Source: Eisenbergiella porci (GTDB lineage Bacteria > Bacillota > Clostridia > Lachnospirales > Lachnospiraceae). Taken from it: DNA of 64,000 nucleotides. The notes under the pieces are model-generated. The model saw only the letters and a program-made list of their open reading frames with translations. It made no database searches and had not been told where the DNA came from. Positions 1 through 9,265 of this stretch are shown here, in pieces; position 1 is the first letter of the stretch, and every line of letters starts with the position of its first letter. The stretch covers positions 1-64,000 of the forward strand of contig NZ_VUMI01000028.1 of the NCBI RefSeq assembly GCF_009696275.1, read 5' to 3'. The translations under genes and the position numbers were made by a program.

Positions 1-119
1 TAATCGGGCGGTTGACGGAAACCGTATTGGCAGTAACCGGCACAAGCTATTACCACAATAATAAGGATATAAGAACGGCTGGGATATTGACTATATAACC
101 TTACCAACACATTTACGGA

Positions 120-1334
120 CTAACACCAAAATAATATATCATTATTTTTATATTGCAGCTGAATGCCTTGTCTTTTATGTAATGCATACCCAATGACAAT
201 CCCTGCATTAACAGGCAGCCCCCTGGCTGATACTGTAATTGTTTGCTTTCTCTCAAATACGCATAATGCAGACTTTATTTTTGCCAATGTTTTCAGCGTG
301 ACTGTTCTTTCTTCTTTTGTTGACTTCGTTGTCTGTTTTAATGGAAGCTGCACAAGATCAAAATTAATATTTGTATCATTAACTATGCTGCTTCCTATAA
401 AACCTATCCTGTTTTTATTAATTCGATAACTAAATTCATTGTATAAATTCCATCCTGTTTTATCGGCGAAATTATATTTATAAAATGTAAAACCAGCCTG
501 GTCTCCCCTGTCAGAAATATCACCCATGGAAATAATAGGATAGGCTCCTTCTGCATGTTTTGTTGTACCAACCATAATCCTGCATATTTTTGACTCGTCG
601 TCATAGCCATATTCCAACTTATGGGAATGCCCGCATAGATAAAATACACTCCTGTTTCTTATCATAAATTTTAAGTTTTCCATTTCCACAGGCGTTAAAA
701 ATTTTAAATCATGATGGGCAAGTATAATTAAAGGACGCTGTATGCCCGTATTGGAAATTATTTTTCTTACAGACTCTGAATCAAGAAATAATTCTCCTTC
801 TTTTTCTTGTCCGTAACATGTAATTGCAGTATTTAAACATAGTATATCTACTTTGTCCTCTTGATAAAAACGGTGGAACGATCTGCATTCATTACTCTCC
901 TCCGGATGAATTTGTTTCTCTATCATGTCAAAAAATTCAAATCTTTGTAATAGATAGCTTTGTTCCTGATTTGTTAATGTTTCCCGGAATTTAGGATAGC
1001 TTTGTTTTATTTTTTCTATTTGCTCCTTATCACATGACTGCCTGGCCAAATCATGATTTCCCGGAACCAGATAAACGTTATCTGATGAAACATGCAGTGC
1101 TTTGGCAATTTCCCGAATATAGTCAGCAACATTAACAGCCTGTTGATAGAGATCTTCTTTCAAGGAATTATCTGCCATATAAGCCGAATCCCTGTAATCC
1201 CCTGTGACAAAGAGATAATCTGCTTCAAATCCGTTACTCTTTATAAACTCCGGAAGCTCATCCCTCAAAATATTGGAAATGACATTGTTGAATTCTTTAT
1301 TCATATGTACATCAGAAATGTGCATCCATCTCAT
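120..1334 (-). CDS. Calcineurin-like metallophosphoesterase with an unusual C-terminal extension, possibly truncated
   Basis: The protein has the metal-binding motifs of the calcineurin-like phosphoesterase family: Asp8-x-His10 in HISDVH, Gly45-Asp46, the GNHD signature at 92-95, a His-His pair at 207-208 and GHSH at 235-238. It should be a two-metal phosphodiesterase or phosphatase; the substrate cannot be told. Residues after about 290 are not part of the catalytic fold. The last 60 or so (ITVSARGLPVNAGIVIGYAL and following) resemble the opening of a SAVED-type sensor domain, but this is a weak visual match. The gene ends at a TAG, yet the same frame then stays open for 39 codons to the window edge, so the ORF may be cut by a nonsense mutation. 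No partner effector is visible on this side of the window. The catalytic call is firm; the role is unknown. Confidence 0.85.
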   Translation of the reverse strand: MRWMHISDVHMNKEFNNVISNILRDELPEFIKSNGFEADYLFVTGDYRDSAYMADNSLKEDLYQQAVNVADYIREIAKALHVSSDNVYLVPGNHDLARQSCDKEQIEKIKQSYPKFRETLTNQEQSYLLQRFEFFDMIEKQIHPEESNECRSFHRFYQEDKVDILCLNTAITCYGQEKEGELFLDSESVRKIISNTGIQRPLIILAHHDLKFLTPVEMENLKFMIRNRSVFYLCGHSHKLEYGYDDESKICRIMVGTTKHAEGAYPIISMGDISDRGDQAGFTFYKYNFADKTGWNLYNEFSYRINKNRIGFIGSSIVNDTNINFDLVQLPLKQTTKSTKEERTVTLKTLAKIKSALCVFERKQTITVSARGLPVNAGIVIGYALHKRQGIQLQYKNNDILFWC

Positions 1335-1435
1335 TTTTATCCCCCTATGTATAGCCGTTACGGCTAATTGAGTATATTGTTAAAACAATCCGATTATTAA
1401 ATAGAAATCTAATTCTGCCCACCACACAGAAAAAA

Positions 1436-2032
1436 TTATGAATCAAATAGTGACAGCTGGCCTTTTAGTTCTTTTTCCAGAGGGGCAGGGCGTTTATGGA
1501 GGAGGAAGTCGGTGGCATTATCGTCGAAAAGCCAGGTTTGTACCTCCTGGGGGCTTAGTATGAGGGGCATACGGGGATGGACGGAACTTATGGAGGGATT
1601 GGCCTGTGTGGTAAGGATGACAAAGCGGTCCCCGTCCTCATAGTGTCGGTAAAAACCGGCGAAGAGAAGGACACGGCGATCCGGCGCCCTGAAAAAATAT
1701 TTATCTTTTTGTTCCGACCATTCGTAGAAGCCGGTTGCAGGTATGATGCATCGTCTTTGCTTTACGCTTTCCCGGAAGGTTTTCTTTTCCAGAGCGGTTT
1801 CGCTGCGGGCGTTGAAAATGACTCCTTTATTACTGTAGGAAGGGAATCCCCAGGTAAATTCCCCGGCGGTCAGCTGATCGCTTTGCTCACTGCCGGCAAG
1901 GATAACGGGGGCTTTGGCAGACGGATAAACGTCCCGCTCTTTGCAGGAAACAAGAAGCGCATCGTCTATCTGGCGGATCAGTTTTTCAATTTCTTTTGCG
2001 GTTTCGTCATTGATATAGTATCTTCCACACAT
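1436..2032 (-). CDS. SOS response-associated peptidase (SRAP/HMCES/YedK family)
   Basis: This 198-residue protein has the full SRAP active site: catalytic Cys2 directly after the initiator Met (MCGRYY), Asn74 in NARSET, Glu104 in GFYEW and His152 in VHPRMP. The known family reacts through the Cys2 amine and thiol with abasic sites in single-stranded DNA, forming a protective thiazolidine DNA-protein crosslink. Length is normal for bacterial members. The start is fixed because Cys must be residue 2. It is followed upstream (185 bp away) by a UvrD-type helicase on the same strand, which suits a DNA-damage role, but hairpins in the gap suggest separate transcription. Confidence 0.93.
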   Translation of the reverse strand: MCGRYYINDETAKEIEKLIRQIDDALLVSCKERDVYPSAKAPVILAGSEQSDQLTAGEFTWGFPSYSNKGVIFNARSETALEKKTFRESVKQRRCIIPATGFYEWSEQKDKYFFRAPDRRVLLFAGFYRHYEDGDRFVILTTQANPSISSVHPRMPLILSPQEVQTWLFDDNATDFLLHKRPAPLEKELKGQLSLFDS

Positions 2033-2078
2033 TCTTTGTTCTCCGTTTTCTTAACTGTTCAGTACCTTCACAGTTATT

Positions 2079-2167
2079 GCAAAAATCCATCCTAAATCGC
2101 CTTCAGCGATGGGATTTTTGCACTCCTGAATCACTTTCTTACGGTCTGTGCAGTAAATGCACAGACC
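2079..2167. terminator. Two hairpins between the helicase and SRAP genes
   Basis: Positions 2079-2121 form GCAAAAATCCATC paired with GATGGGATTTTTGC around a 16-base loop. Positions 2143-2167 form a perfect 10-bp stem, GGTCTGTGCA and TGCACAGACC, with loop GTAAA. Both lie just downstream of the minus-strand helicase gene and probably end its transcript; the first carries a T-rich flank on either strand. Confidence 0.55.
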
Positions 2168-2217
2168 TGTTGGACAGTTACCCGTTTGCTTACTAAGTTT
2201 CCCATAATTCCCTTCTT

Positions 2218-4359
2218 TTATTCCTCTACAAACTCCATGGCGCTGAAGGCTTTCAGGAATTCTTTGGCGCCATAGCCCTCAAATTCTATTTCCATCATGG
2301 CATCGTCCTCACGGATAACTGTGCCGGGGCCATATTTTCTGTGGATTACGGTTCTTGGCTGTATTATTTCTTTTCCGGCAGGCTGCGGCTGCGAGGGTTC
2401 CTTCGGCAGCTCCGGTAAATCTGCTTCCAGCGTCTCTTCTGCCCTGCTTTGCCTGGCTTCTATTTCCTGCCGTACCATTTTTCTCAGCTCCTGCAAATTT
2501 TCCTGCGCCGGATCCGCTGTTTCTTCCTGAATCAATTCAGGCGGAATCATGCGGATAAAACGGCTTTCTCCCGGCATGACGCGGTTGTCCGGATTGGTAT
2601 AATAGGAAAGCTCCAGGAAATCCTTTGCCCTGGTCATTCCCACAAAAAAGAGCCTTCTTTCCTCGTCCTCTTCCTCAAAGCCCGCGGTCCGCAGCGGAAT
2701 CAGCCCATAATTCACCCCGATGATAAAGCAAAAGGAAAATTCCAGTCCCTTGGAGGCATGGAGTGTCATGAGCTTTACCCTTCCGTCTTCTTCCTTCGTT
2801 TCCTGCTCCGGAAGACCGTAAAGCACCGCATCATTTAAAAAGCTCCGCAAGCGGTCCGGCAGATTTTCCCCCTCCGAGGGCTGCTGCCGAAATAAGGATT
2901 CCAGCATGGCAAGGATCCTTTCCTTATCCTTCTGAAAAGAAGCAGAGGTGGGATGCAGATATCCATCCAGGGAAAAATAATCATACAGCGCCTGCGGGCT
3001 GTCAAGCGACGGGCAGCATTCCGGAAAGGCCAGCATCCTTTCATATAATGGCAGCTTCAGATCTTTCTCCCCATGAAGCACTGCCGCAGCCGTTTTTTCC
3101 GTGATCGGCTTTCCATTCCTGCGTTCTCCGTATTCTTTATGGCTGAGGGCATAGATCCCCGCCGGATAATCCTCCCGGCTGAGGGAAAACCGGAGCACCT
3201 GTAGCAGCCAGTATTGTACAGGACAGTCCCGGAGCGTGTGCTTCACCGAAACCTGAAAGGGAATTCCTTCCTTGGCAAATACCTCCTCCAATACACCGGA
3301 CTGATTCTGGAGACGGTAAAACACCGCAATCTGTCCAGGAGAAATGCCGCTGTCCTGCAGTCCTTTAATCCGATCCGCCAGATAACAGGCCTCCTGGAAG
3401 GGATCGTAGTGTTTCTTTACCACGATTTTGCTTCCCCGCTCCCTGTTTCCTGTAAGACTGCTGCCATATTGGGAAAATACGGACGCCGCTTCCAGAATGG
3501 AGGCGCTGGAACGGTAGTTTACCGGCAGGGACAGCTCCGTAGCCTGGTATTCTGTGCGCAGTGTATAAAAAACATTACAGGCGCTTCCTCTCCAGCTGTA
3601 AATCACCTGATTGGGATCGCCCACGGCAAACAGCCTGGCTCCCTTATCAAGCAGTCTCCTCACCAGCGCAAGCTGCCATGCATCGCAGTCCTGCACCTCG
3701 TCGATAATTACCCAGGCCGGCCTCCATTCCACTTCGGCAAGCAAAGCCTCCGTATTCCGGATAAGGTCGGCAAAGGTCATCCGGTTGCGCGCCCGCTTCT
3801 CTTCCTTCATAGCCTGCAGCAAAACCGGCATATCATCCTGAATCCGCCTTCCGGGAGGGGAGGGCAGTTTTTCCCGGCCGTTTTCTGACGGCACAGCTTC
3901 CTCATCCTCCTGCTCAAGACGCTTCTTCAGCCGGTTCCGGTATTTGATCTGCAGCTTTCTGTCCTGGATCAGGTGCAGCGCCATATCCAGCTCCTCTTCC
4001 GGGTCCATCACCAGAAAATCCGGCGTATAGCCCAGCTGCTGCACCGGAAGCCTTTCGCGCAGAAGCTGGAGGGCCACGCTGTGGAAGGTCCCAAAATAAC
4101 GCATCTGCACAAGCTCACCCTGATCACGCATAGCGCCCAGGCGTTCCCTGATCTCCCCGGCTGCTTTGTTGGTAAAGGTGAGAACCACCATATCCTCACA
4201 ATTCACCCCGCAGGCCTCGTGCAGATACTTCACCTTGGCTGTAAGCACCGTGGTCTTGCCGCTTCCCACATTGGCGTTGACAAGGCAGGCGCTGCTGTCG
4301 TTAAACACCGCCTTTCTCTGATATTCATTCAATTCTGCCGGCAATACTTGTTCCTGCAT
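2218..4359 (-). CDS. UvrD/Rep-type superfamily 1 DNA helicase
   Basis: A 713-residue SF1A helicase. Visible motifs are the Walker A loop NANVGSGKTT (28-37), a DEVQDCD Walker B, motif III GDPNQVIYSWRGS, motif V LMTLHASKGLEF and motif VI VGMTRAKDFLEL. It should unwind DNA 3'-5' in repair or replication restart. The C-terminal tail after about residue 640 is charged and ends in a Tudor-like stretch (RKYGPGTVI) as in many PcrA-type proteins. It is rather short and divergent for PcrA, so it is probably an accessory paralogue rather than the housekeeping copy. AGGAAGG lies 6 bases upstream of the ATG. The small gene upstream overlaps its start by 31 bases. Confidence 0.9.
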   Translation of the reverse strand: MQEQVLPAELNEYQRKAVFNDSSACLVNANVGSGKTTVLTAKVKYLHEACGVNCEDMVVLTFTNKAAGEIRERLGAMRDQGELVQMRYFGTFHSVALQLLRERLPVQQLGYTPDFLVMDPEEELDMALHLIQDRKLQIKYRNRLKKRLEQEDEEAVPSENGREKLPSPPGRRIQDDMPVLLQAMKEEKRARNRMTFADLIRNTEALLAEVEWRPAWVIIDEVQDCDAWQLALVRRLLDKGARLFAVGDPNQVIYSWRGSACNVFYTLRTEYQATELSLPVNYRSSASILEAASVFSQYGSSLTGNRERGSKIVVKKHYDPFQEACYLADRIKGLQDSGISPGQIAVFYRLQNQSGVLEEVFAKEGIPFQVSVKHTLRDCPVQYWLLQVLRFSLSREDYPAGIYALSHKEYGERRNGKPITEKTAAAVLHGEKDLKLPLYERMLAFPECCPSLDSPQALYDYFSLDGYLHPTSASFQKDKERILAMLESLFRQQPSEGENLPDRLRSFLNDAVLYGLPEQETKEEDGRVKLMTLHASKGLEFSFCFIIGVNYGLIPLRTAGFEEEDEERRLFFVGMTRAKDFLELSYYTNPDNRVMPGESRFIRMIPPELIQEETADPAQENLQELRKMVRQEIEARQSRAEETLEADLPELPKEPSQPQPAGKEIIQPRTVIHRKYGPGTVIREDDAMMEIEFEGYGAKEFLKAFSAMEFVEE

Positions 4360-4613
4360 GAAAATCCTTCCTGTCTGATCGTTCGTATTTTAAAAAGCCG
4401 TCTTAAAGAAACCATGCTATCTTCCGTTGAATACTCATTTTCATGAAAATGAAGCTTTACATTCAGAATTTCCTGTGTTTCTTCAGACAATCTGCAAAAA
4501 GCCGCCGTCCTTCTCACTTCCTGACTCCATGAGACAAATTCTTCCTTCGCTTTGTTATAATCTGAACATTCCGTAAGCGCTGTCCCCTGTTGTATTAATT
4601 TCTGTATTAACAT
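4329..4613 (-). CDS. Small protein translationally coupled to the upstream ATPase; possible effector-associated N-terminal domain
   Basis: A 94-residue soluble helical protein of unknown function. The ATG at 4613 is preferred to an upstream GTG because AGGAG, formed within the stop codon region of the ATPase gene, lies 5 bases upstream; the two genes are therefore coupled. The pattern LIQKLIQQGTAL followed by FVSWSQEV resembles helical N-terminal adaptor segments often seen in front of effector or STAND modules (visual impression only). The last 14 residues or so read through the ribosome-binding site and start of the helicase gene, so the original 3' end may have been lost and a longer protein truncated. 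Treat it as a real but possibly decayed gene. Confidence 0.6.
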   Translation of the reverse strand: MLIQKLIQQGTALTECSDYNKAKEEFVSWSQEVRRTAAFCRLSEETQEILNVKLHFHENEYSTEDSMVSLRRLFKIRTIRQEGFSCRNKYCRQN

Positions 4614-4621
4614 ACCCACTC

Positions 4622-5797
4622 CTAAATAAATGCCCAGCGGATATAAAACAAAAAGAGATTATCCTGTATATGCATAATGTCATCCTTCCATTCCATTACC
4701 TGATACAGTGCACCCAAATTGTTTAAAATATCCTGCCACTTTTTTAATGTATCCTTTACCTTTTCCCTGCCTATTTTAGAATTCACAAGATTATTCTGAA
4801 TCCGCTCCGTTAACTCCGCCAGCTCAATTTCCACAAGCGGAGGATTATCTGCCAGAACCTTAAGGATAAGGCCGTAGATATCCCTGTGAGATTGATCCTT
4901 CAACTCATACTGCAATCTTTTCTGTCCTCTGGTGGGCGGCCCTGCTTTTAATATCCGTACAACATCCGCATATGGAAGATTTATACAGGTAAACCTGCAG
5001 CTCTCTTCTACTACTTCATCCGTAATAACCGGATTATCAGAAGGCAGCAGACCAATATTCAGACAAATAGCCTGCATTAACTGAGGCGAATGAATACTTT
5101 CCAGCGCTATCCTCGAAATCAATGCCTCGTCAATCCTGATATTCAGTTCCTTAAAGCCCTTCCGGGCAATTTCCTCCAGCTGTTTCTGCTCCCATGGCTT
5201 TATTTCTATTACGGAAATCCTGCCTGCCAGATCCGGATTCAGCCGGATAGCGTCATCTGAACGGTGAGGCAGGGAAATTACCACTGCTTTAAAACCCAGG
5301 CGAATTACTTCTTTCAGCTGGCACGCAATATCATATTGAATTTCCGGTGAAGCATAGTGAAAATCATCAAGTACAAAAATTTTATCTTTTGCCTTGAAAT
5401 ACTCTATTACCCTATCCTTATTGCCTTTGTAATTTTTTTTAACCGTCGTTGATTTCTGTTCCATTTTAGATAAATCAGACTGTTGTTCGCTTACCTGGGC
5501 ATCCATGGACAAACCGACTTTTCTGCCAAGTATTTCCCAAAAATCCGAAGCTTTAGCAAAATCATTTCCCGACATAGATACAATACGTTCCTGTCCAATC
5601 ACCCTCTCACACAGTACTGTCTTCCCCGTTTTGGAAGGCCCTATGATATACGTTAAATACCCGTCTATCTTTAAACTCTGCTGTAATCTTTCTTCATAAG
5701 TATACTTTGTCTCTACAGACTGTCTTACTACATATGTCAGTTCCGGATATGTCCCCGGTTTAAATACTTTTTGATACCTTTCATCCACCTTTATCAC
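4622..5797 (-). CDS. AAA+/STAND-like ATPase with N-terminal TYVVR motif
   Basis: A 391-residue P-loop ATPase. It starts with a short leader containing PGTYPELTYVVR, then Walker A GPSKTGKT (about 53-60), Walker B VLDDFHYASPE, a sensor strand VVISLPHR, and the arginine-containing GRISVIEIKPW segment. The C-terminal third is helical with a winged-helix look and ends in FLFYIRWAFI. Such stand-alone ATPases with this leader often sit beside small effector genes in accessory islands. Here it is coupled to the 94-residue ORF downstream. Function is unknown; a defence or toxin-antitoxin-like role is inference. AT-rich upstream DNA contrasts with its neighbours. Confidence 0.75.
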   Translation of the reverse strand: MIKVDERYQKVFKPGTYPELTYVVRQSVETKYTYEERLQQSLKIDGYLTYIIGPSKTGKTVLCERVIGQERIVSMSGNDFAKASDFWEILGRKVGLSMDAQVSEQQSDLSKMEQKSTTVKKNYKGNKDRVIEYFKAKDKIFVLDDFHYASPEIQYDIACQLKEVIRLGFKAVVISLPHRSDDAIRLNPDLAGRISVIEIKPWEQKQLEEIARKGFKELNIRIDEALISRIALESIHSPQLMQAICLNIGLLPSDNPVITDEVVEESCRFTCINLPYADVVRILKAGPPTRGQKRLQYELKDQSHRDIYGLILKVLADNPPLVEIELAELTERIQNNLVNSKIGREKVKDTLKKWQDILNNLGALYQVMEWKDDIMHIQDNLFLFYIRWAFI

Positions 5798-5799
5798 CC

Positions 5800-5850
5800 C
5801 TTTTTATACTTTTATATGTATTATAGCACTTATATATATCTTTTTATACT
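5800..5850 (-). promoter_or_regulatory. Candidate promoter of the ATPase gene with flanking direct repeats
   Basis: On the minus strand TATAAT lies at 5825-5820, preceded by TGC (extended -10); the -35 is weak. The sequence CTTTTTATACT occurs twice exactly 40 bp apart (5800-5810 and 5840-5850), one copy over the -35 region and one downstream of the -10. Spacing close to four helical turns suggests an operator pair, but no regulator is encoded beside it. Confidence 0.4.
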
Positions 5851-5939
5851 ATTTCATTTGTATTTACCGCCTGAATAGTACTAAAATTATGTTTATATTA
5901 CATTTTCTTATAAAAATGAACTTCAATTCCTATCATTTA

Positions 5940-6287
5940 TCAACACTGTATATCTAACAGCAGAATCACATTAATAACAGGCTCCTCATACGGATGAATT
6001 TTTTTAACTTCCCTAACCGCAGTCTCCACAATCTCTACCGGGCACCGCACCCCCATCTTCATCTCCGTACCAAAGCAGATTTCCCCGGTTTTTCCGTTAA
6101 ACGGGCTGCTGCCCGGTAACGGCCGCCAGGATCCCCTTGAGCAATGGAAAGCTGCCACATGGTCATAATTTCCGACCCGGCAGGCGCCGATATGCGTCAG
6201 CGCATCCCGTACCGGCTCAATATATTCTTCCGGCACATATATTTCCAGCTTCACTTCCGTAACATCAATATTCACTTTTTCCTCCAT
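5940..6287 (-). CDS. Stand-alone NIF3/YqfO-type PII-like domain protein
   Basis: A 115-residue protein matching the CutA/PII-like insertion domain found inside NIF3/YqfO/YbgI proteins: a ferredoxin-like core beginning KLEIYVPEEYIEPVRDAL, a central glycine-rich segment, and the C-terminal HPYEEPVINV signature. The stand-alone form lacks the metal-binding NIF3 half, so it is likely a trimeric small-molecule or metal-binding protein. No clear operon partner. Function unproven. Confidence 0.8.
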   Translation of the reverse strand: MEEKVNIDVTEVKLEIYVPEEYIEPVRDALTHIGACRVGNYDHVAAFHCSRGSWRPLPGSSPFNGKTGEICFGTEMKMGVRCPVEIVETAVREVKKIHPYEEPVINVILLLDIQC

Positions 6288-6400
6288 CAGTTTACCCTTG
6301 CCGCGCCGCTTCCTTTTTTTCCACTATCCTGCGTCTATATCATCTGGGCGCTGCGCAGATTACTTTATTATTTGTAACAGTCCTGTCTGAACCGTTACTA

Positions 6401-9103
6401 TTATTTCTTATTTATATTTCTCATAAGCTTCTCATGGATCCTCATCCGCTCCTCCGGTGAGGCTTCCTCCTGCGTACGGATATCAAACCGCAGGCCGGCG
6501 GGCGCATCCGTATAAAAGCGGAAAATATTCTGAAGGCTGCGGTAATTGCTCTCCTCCAGCACCCAGTCCCGGTAAAAAGCATGGGATGTATACAGTATCA
6601 GCCGGCTGTCCTTCCACTCCACCATGGGAACCGTAGAAAGAAAGGCGGCAAAGGGATCGCCTTTTTTCTGCAGGAAAGCACAGAACTCCTCCCATTTTCC
6701 CGCCTGTTCAAGCTCCTTCAGGGTAAAAGGGCTGCGGATAAACGGCAGCGGCTCTTTTGTATCCTTGTACATTTTCACAGGCGGCTGGGATTCCTCTGAC
6801 AGATTCTTAAGCCCCCACAGCACCAGCCCCTTGTCCAGTCGGTAATCCCCGATGCAGGCCGCGCAGCCTGTTTCACAGGAACAGCCGCCTACCAGCATGA
6901 TCGCATTCTCAATGATACGGGGCATGCAGTCCGCTATTTTTTCCGCATAGCCCAGGCCGCCCGCATACTGATCATAAAAAAACAACAGGGTATCCATTCC
7001 CCCAAAGGGTATCTCCTCCTCTCCGGATAGCTGCGGATCCCATTCCTGCTCTCCCGCCGCATTGGAGGACATGGCCATTCCGATATCCTCCTGCTCCGTC
7101 ATGGTCACCATCATCGCCGCATTCTTCAGCGCATACATGAGGCCTTCAAAATGGTTGTTGCGGATGATTTTGCCGTTTTCCCGGATCTGCATCAGCCGCC
7201 TGTAGGTCCTCGCCACATTGGCGGGTATCGGTATCCAGGTGCTCTCCGTATCAATATCCTTGCAAAGCGGCGCGGGAAGCTGTTCAAAGCCCAGGCTCTG
7301 ATGATTATGGAACTGCAGCTTCCGGTACATGGTCACAATCGTATTTACATTCACATCCCCGAACACGATTTTTGTCCGTTTATATTCCGATTCCCTGACG
7401 CTGTGCAGTATCCGGATTTCCGAAGCAGATACCGGCATGGTATAAAAGTTACCCTGAAAGGGCGCCGCCAGGGCGGTATGGGTCTCCGGATCCAGCTGCG
7501 TCACCTGATACTGGACGCCGTCATGAAGGTAAACCGCTCCCTCATGGAGTTCCCGGAAGGCCTGCATTTCATCCATTTCCGTAATTTCCCTTCCGTTGTC
7601 CTTAAGGATAAGCTTGTACCTGATCTTATCAATATTACGCAGGCTGAAATCCCCTGCGGGAAATGCGCTGCCTGACCAGGCAAATTTCCCATTCTGCCCG
7701 TTCAGCTCCTTTACCTTCAGCAGCACAGGAATCGTCTCCCCCAGATCCGGGAACACGGAAATGTCATCCAGCGTCAGCGGAAGCTCCGCGGCGGCGGCCC
7801 GGATGTGCGCCAGCTCAATGAAAAGATTGTTTTTATCCACAATTGCGTTTTCGCTCGCCCCGGAAAACAGCCAGTCCGGGTTCACAGCCACGTACTGGTC
7901 AAAGGGCAGATTCTCCAGAATCAGATAATTACAGCAGGGCTTCCCATTCCTTCCCGCGCGGCCCGTCTGCTGCCAGAAGGAAGCCCTCGTTCCCGGATAC
8001 CCCACCAGCACCGTAGTCTCTACTTTACCGATATCGATGCCAAGCTCCAGCGCGTTGGTGGATATCAGGCCGGTGAGCGCGCCGGATATCATTTTATTTT
8101 CGATTTCCTTACGCTCCGCAGGCGTATAGCCGCCCCGGTAGCCGGATATCCGATTAGCCAGAGAGGCAAAGCAGCCTTCCCCTTCCAGAATATCCGAAGC
8201 CTCCTTCAGCACCACCTCCACGTTTCTCCGCGATTTGGCAAACGCTATGAAGCTCCTGTTCTCCTCCACCAGCCGCACTATCACCTGGGAGGCCACCGCC
8301 GCTGAGGGCACCTGCCCATAGTCCTTTCCGTCCTTCCCCTTGATCTTGGGCGGCTGGAGGAATCTGTATGTTCTCGCCCCCGCAGGAGATCCGTCCCTGG
8401 AAATCCGCGAAAATTCCTGCCCGCATATTTCCGACGCCAGCTCCACCGGATTGGCGATGGTGGCGGAACTGCACAAAAACTGCGGTGCGCTCCTGTAGTA
8501 TCTGCAAATCCGCGAAAGACGCCTGAACACGTTTGCCAGATGGGAGCCGAAGGCGCCTCTGTAGGTGTGCAGCTCATCAATGACCACATATTTTAAATTG
8601 GAAAAAATAAAATCAAAGCCATACCTGCTGTGGTTAGGCAGGAACGCGCCGTTGAGCATTTCCGGATTGGTCAGTATCAGATTGGCATTCTTCCGGATTC
8701 GGCTCCGCTCGCTGGCCGGCGTATCCCCGTCATAGACTCCCGCACAGACCCGGTCCTCCCCGAAATAATCCACCAACGGCCGGATGGCCCTGTATTGATC
8801 CGCCGCCAGCGCCTTGGTTGGATAGATAAAAATTGCCCTGGCCAGGGGATTTTTCAGGATTTCCTGAAGAACCGGCAGCAGAAAACCCAATGTTTTGCCG
8901 CTGGCTGTGGAGGTGGTGATGACCAGATTTTCTTTTTTCTGCGCGCGCTCAAACATCTCCGCCTGATGGCAGTATAAACGGGGAATTCCCGCATTTTCAA
9001 GATAGCCTTTCAGCTCCGGCAGCATATCCTGCGGAAACTCTGAAAAAACGGCCTTCCTTTCCGGGTATTCTTTTTCATAGACCACAAGCTCCTTAATTTC
9101 CAT
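6401..9103 (-). CDS. DEAD/DEAH-box helicase with DUF1998 (MrfA/YprA family)
   Basis: A 900-residue SF2 helicase. Walker A is TTSTASGKT (63-71), motif II is DELH in VVIDELHTYRG, motif III is SSATIANP, and motif VI is QQTGRAGRNG. The C-terminal DUF1998 region has the four-cysteine cluster CSCETGCAACIG (Zn-binding in this family). Bacillus MrfA repairs mitomycin-type DNA damage with the nuclease MrfB; no mrfB-like gene is seen here. A C-terminal tail of about 120 residues after the cysteine cluster makes it longer than Bacillus MrfA (about 750). It follows the DUF4132 gene by 162 bp on the same strand. The family call is firm; the pathway is inferred. Confidence 0.88.
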   Translation of the reverse strand: MEIKELVVYEKEYPERKAVFSEFPQDMLPELKGYLENAGIPRLYCHQAEMFERAQKKENLVITTSTASGKTLGFLLPVLQEILKNPLARAIFIYPTKALAADQYRAIRPLVDYFGEDRVCAGVYDGDTPASERSRIRKNANLILTNPEMLNGAFLPNHSRYGFDFIFSNLKYVVIDELHTYRGAFGSHLANVFRRLSRICRYYRSAPQFLCSSATIANPVELASEICGQEFSRISRDGSPAGARTYRFLQPPKIKGKDGKDYGQVPSAAVASQVIVRLVEENRSFIAFAKSRRNVEVVLKEASDILEGEGCFASLANRISGYRGGYTPAERKEIENKMISGALTGLISTNALELGIDIGKVETTVLVGYPGTRASFWQQTGRAGRNGKPCCNYLILENLPFDQYVAVNPDWLFSGASENAIVDKNNLFIELAHIRAAAAELPLTLDDISVFPDLGETIPVLLKVKELNGQNGKFAWSGSAFPAGDFSLRNIDKIRYKLILKDNGREITEMDEMQAFRELHEGAVYLHDGVQYQVTQLDPETHTALAAPFQGNFYTMPVSASEIRILHSVRESEYKRTKIVFGDVNVNTIVTMYRKLQFHNHQSLGFEQLPAPLCKDIDTESTWIPIPANVARTYRRLMQIRENGKIIRNNHFEGLMYALKNAAMMVTMTEQEDIGMAMSSNAAGEQEWDPQLSGEEEIPFGGMDTLLFFYDQYAGGLGYAEKIADCMPRIIENAIMLVGGCSCETGCAACIGDYRLDKGLVLWGLKNLSEESQPPVKMYKDTKEPLPFIRSPFTLKELEQAGKWEEFCAFLQKKGDPFAAFLSTVPMVEWKDSRLILYTSHAFYRDWVLEESNYRSLQNIFRFYTDAPAGLRFDIRTQEEASPEERMRIHEKLMRNINKK

Positions 9104-9265
9104 TCCTGACTCCTGTTTTATCCTGTTTCCGGCTTATCATTTTGTTTTTCTTTGCCGGTTCGGTTCCGATATGGCTTCCGCCGGTTTTCCGGCCCTGCTT
9201 CTGCCAGCACCTGGCTTAGCTTCTGCTTCACCTCCGGCCCGGCTACCGCTTCGCTTCCGTCTTTA

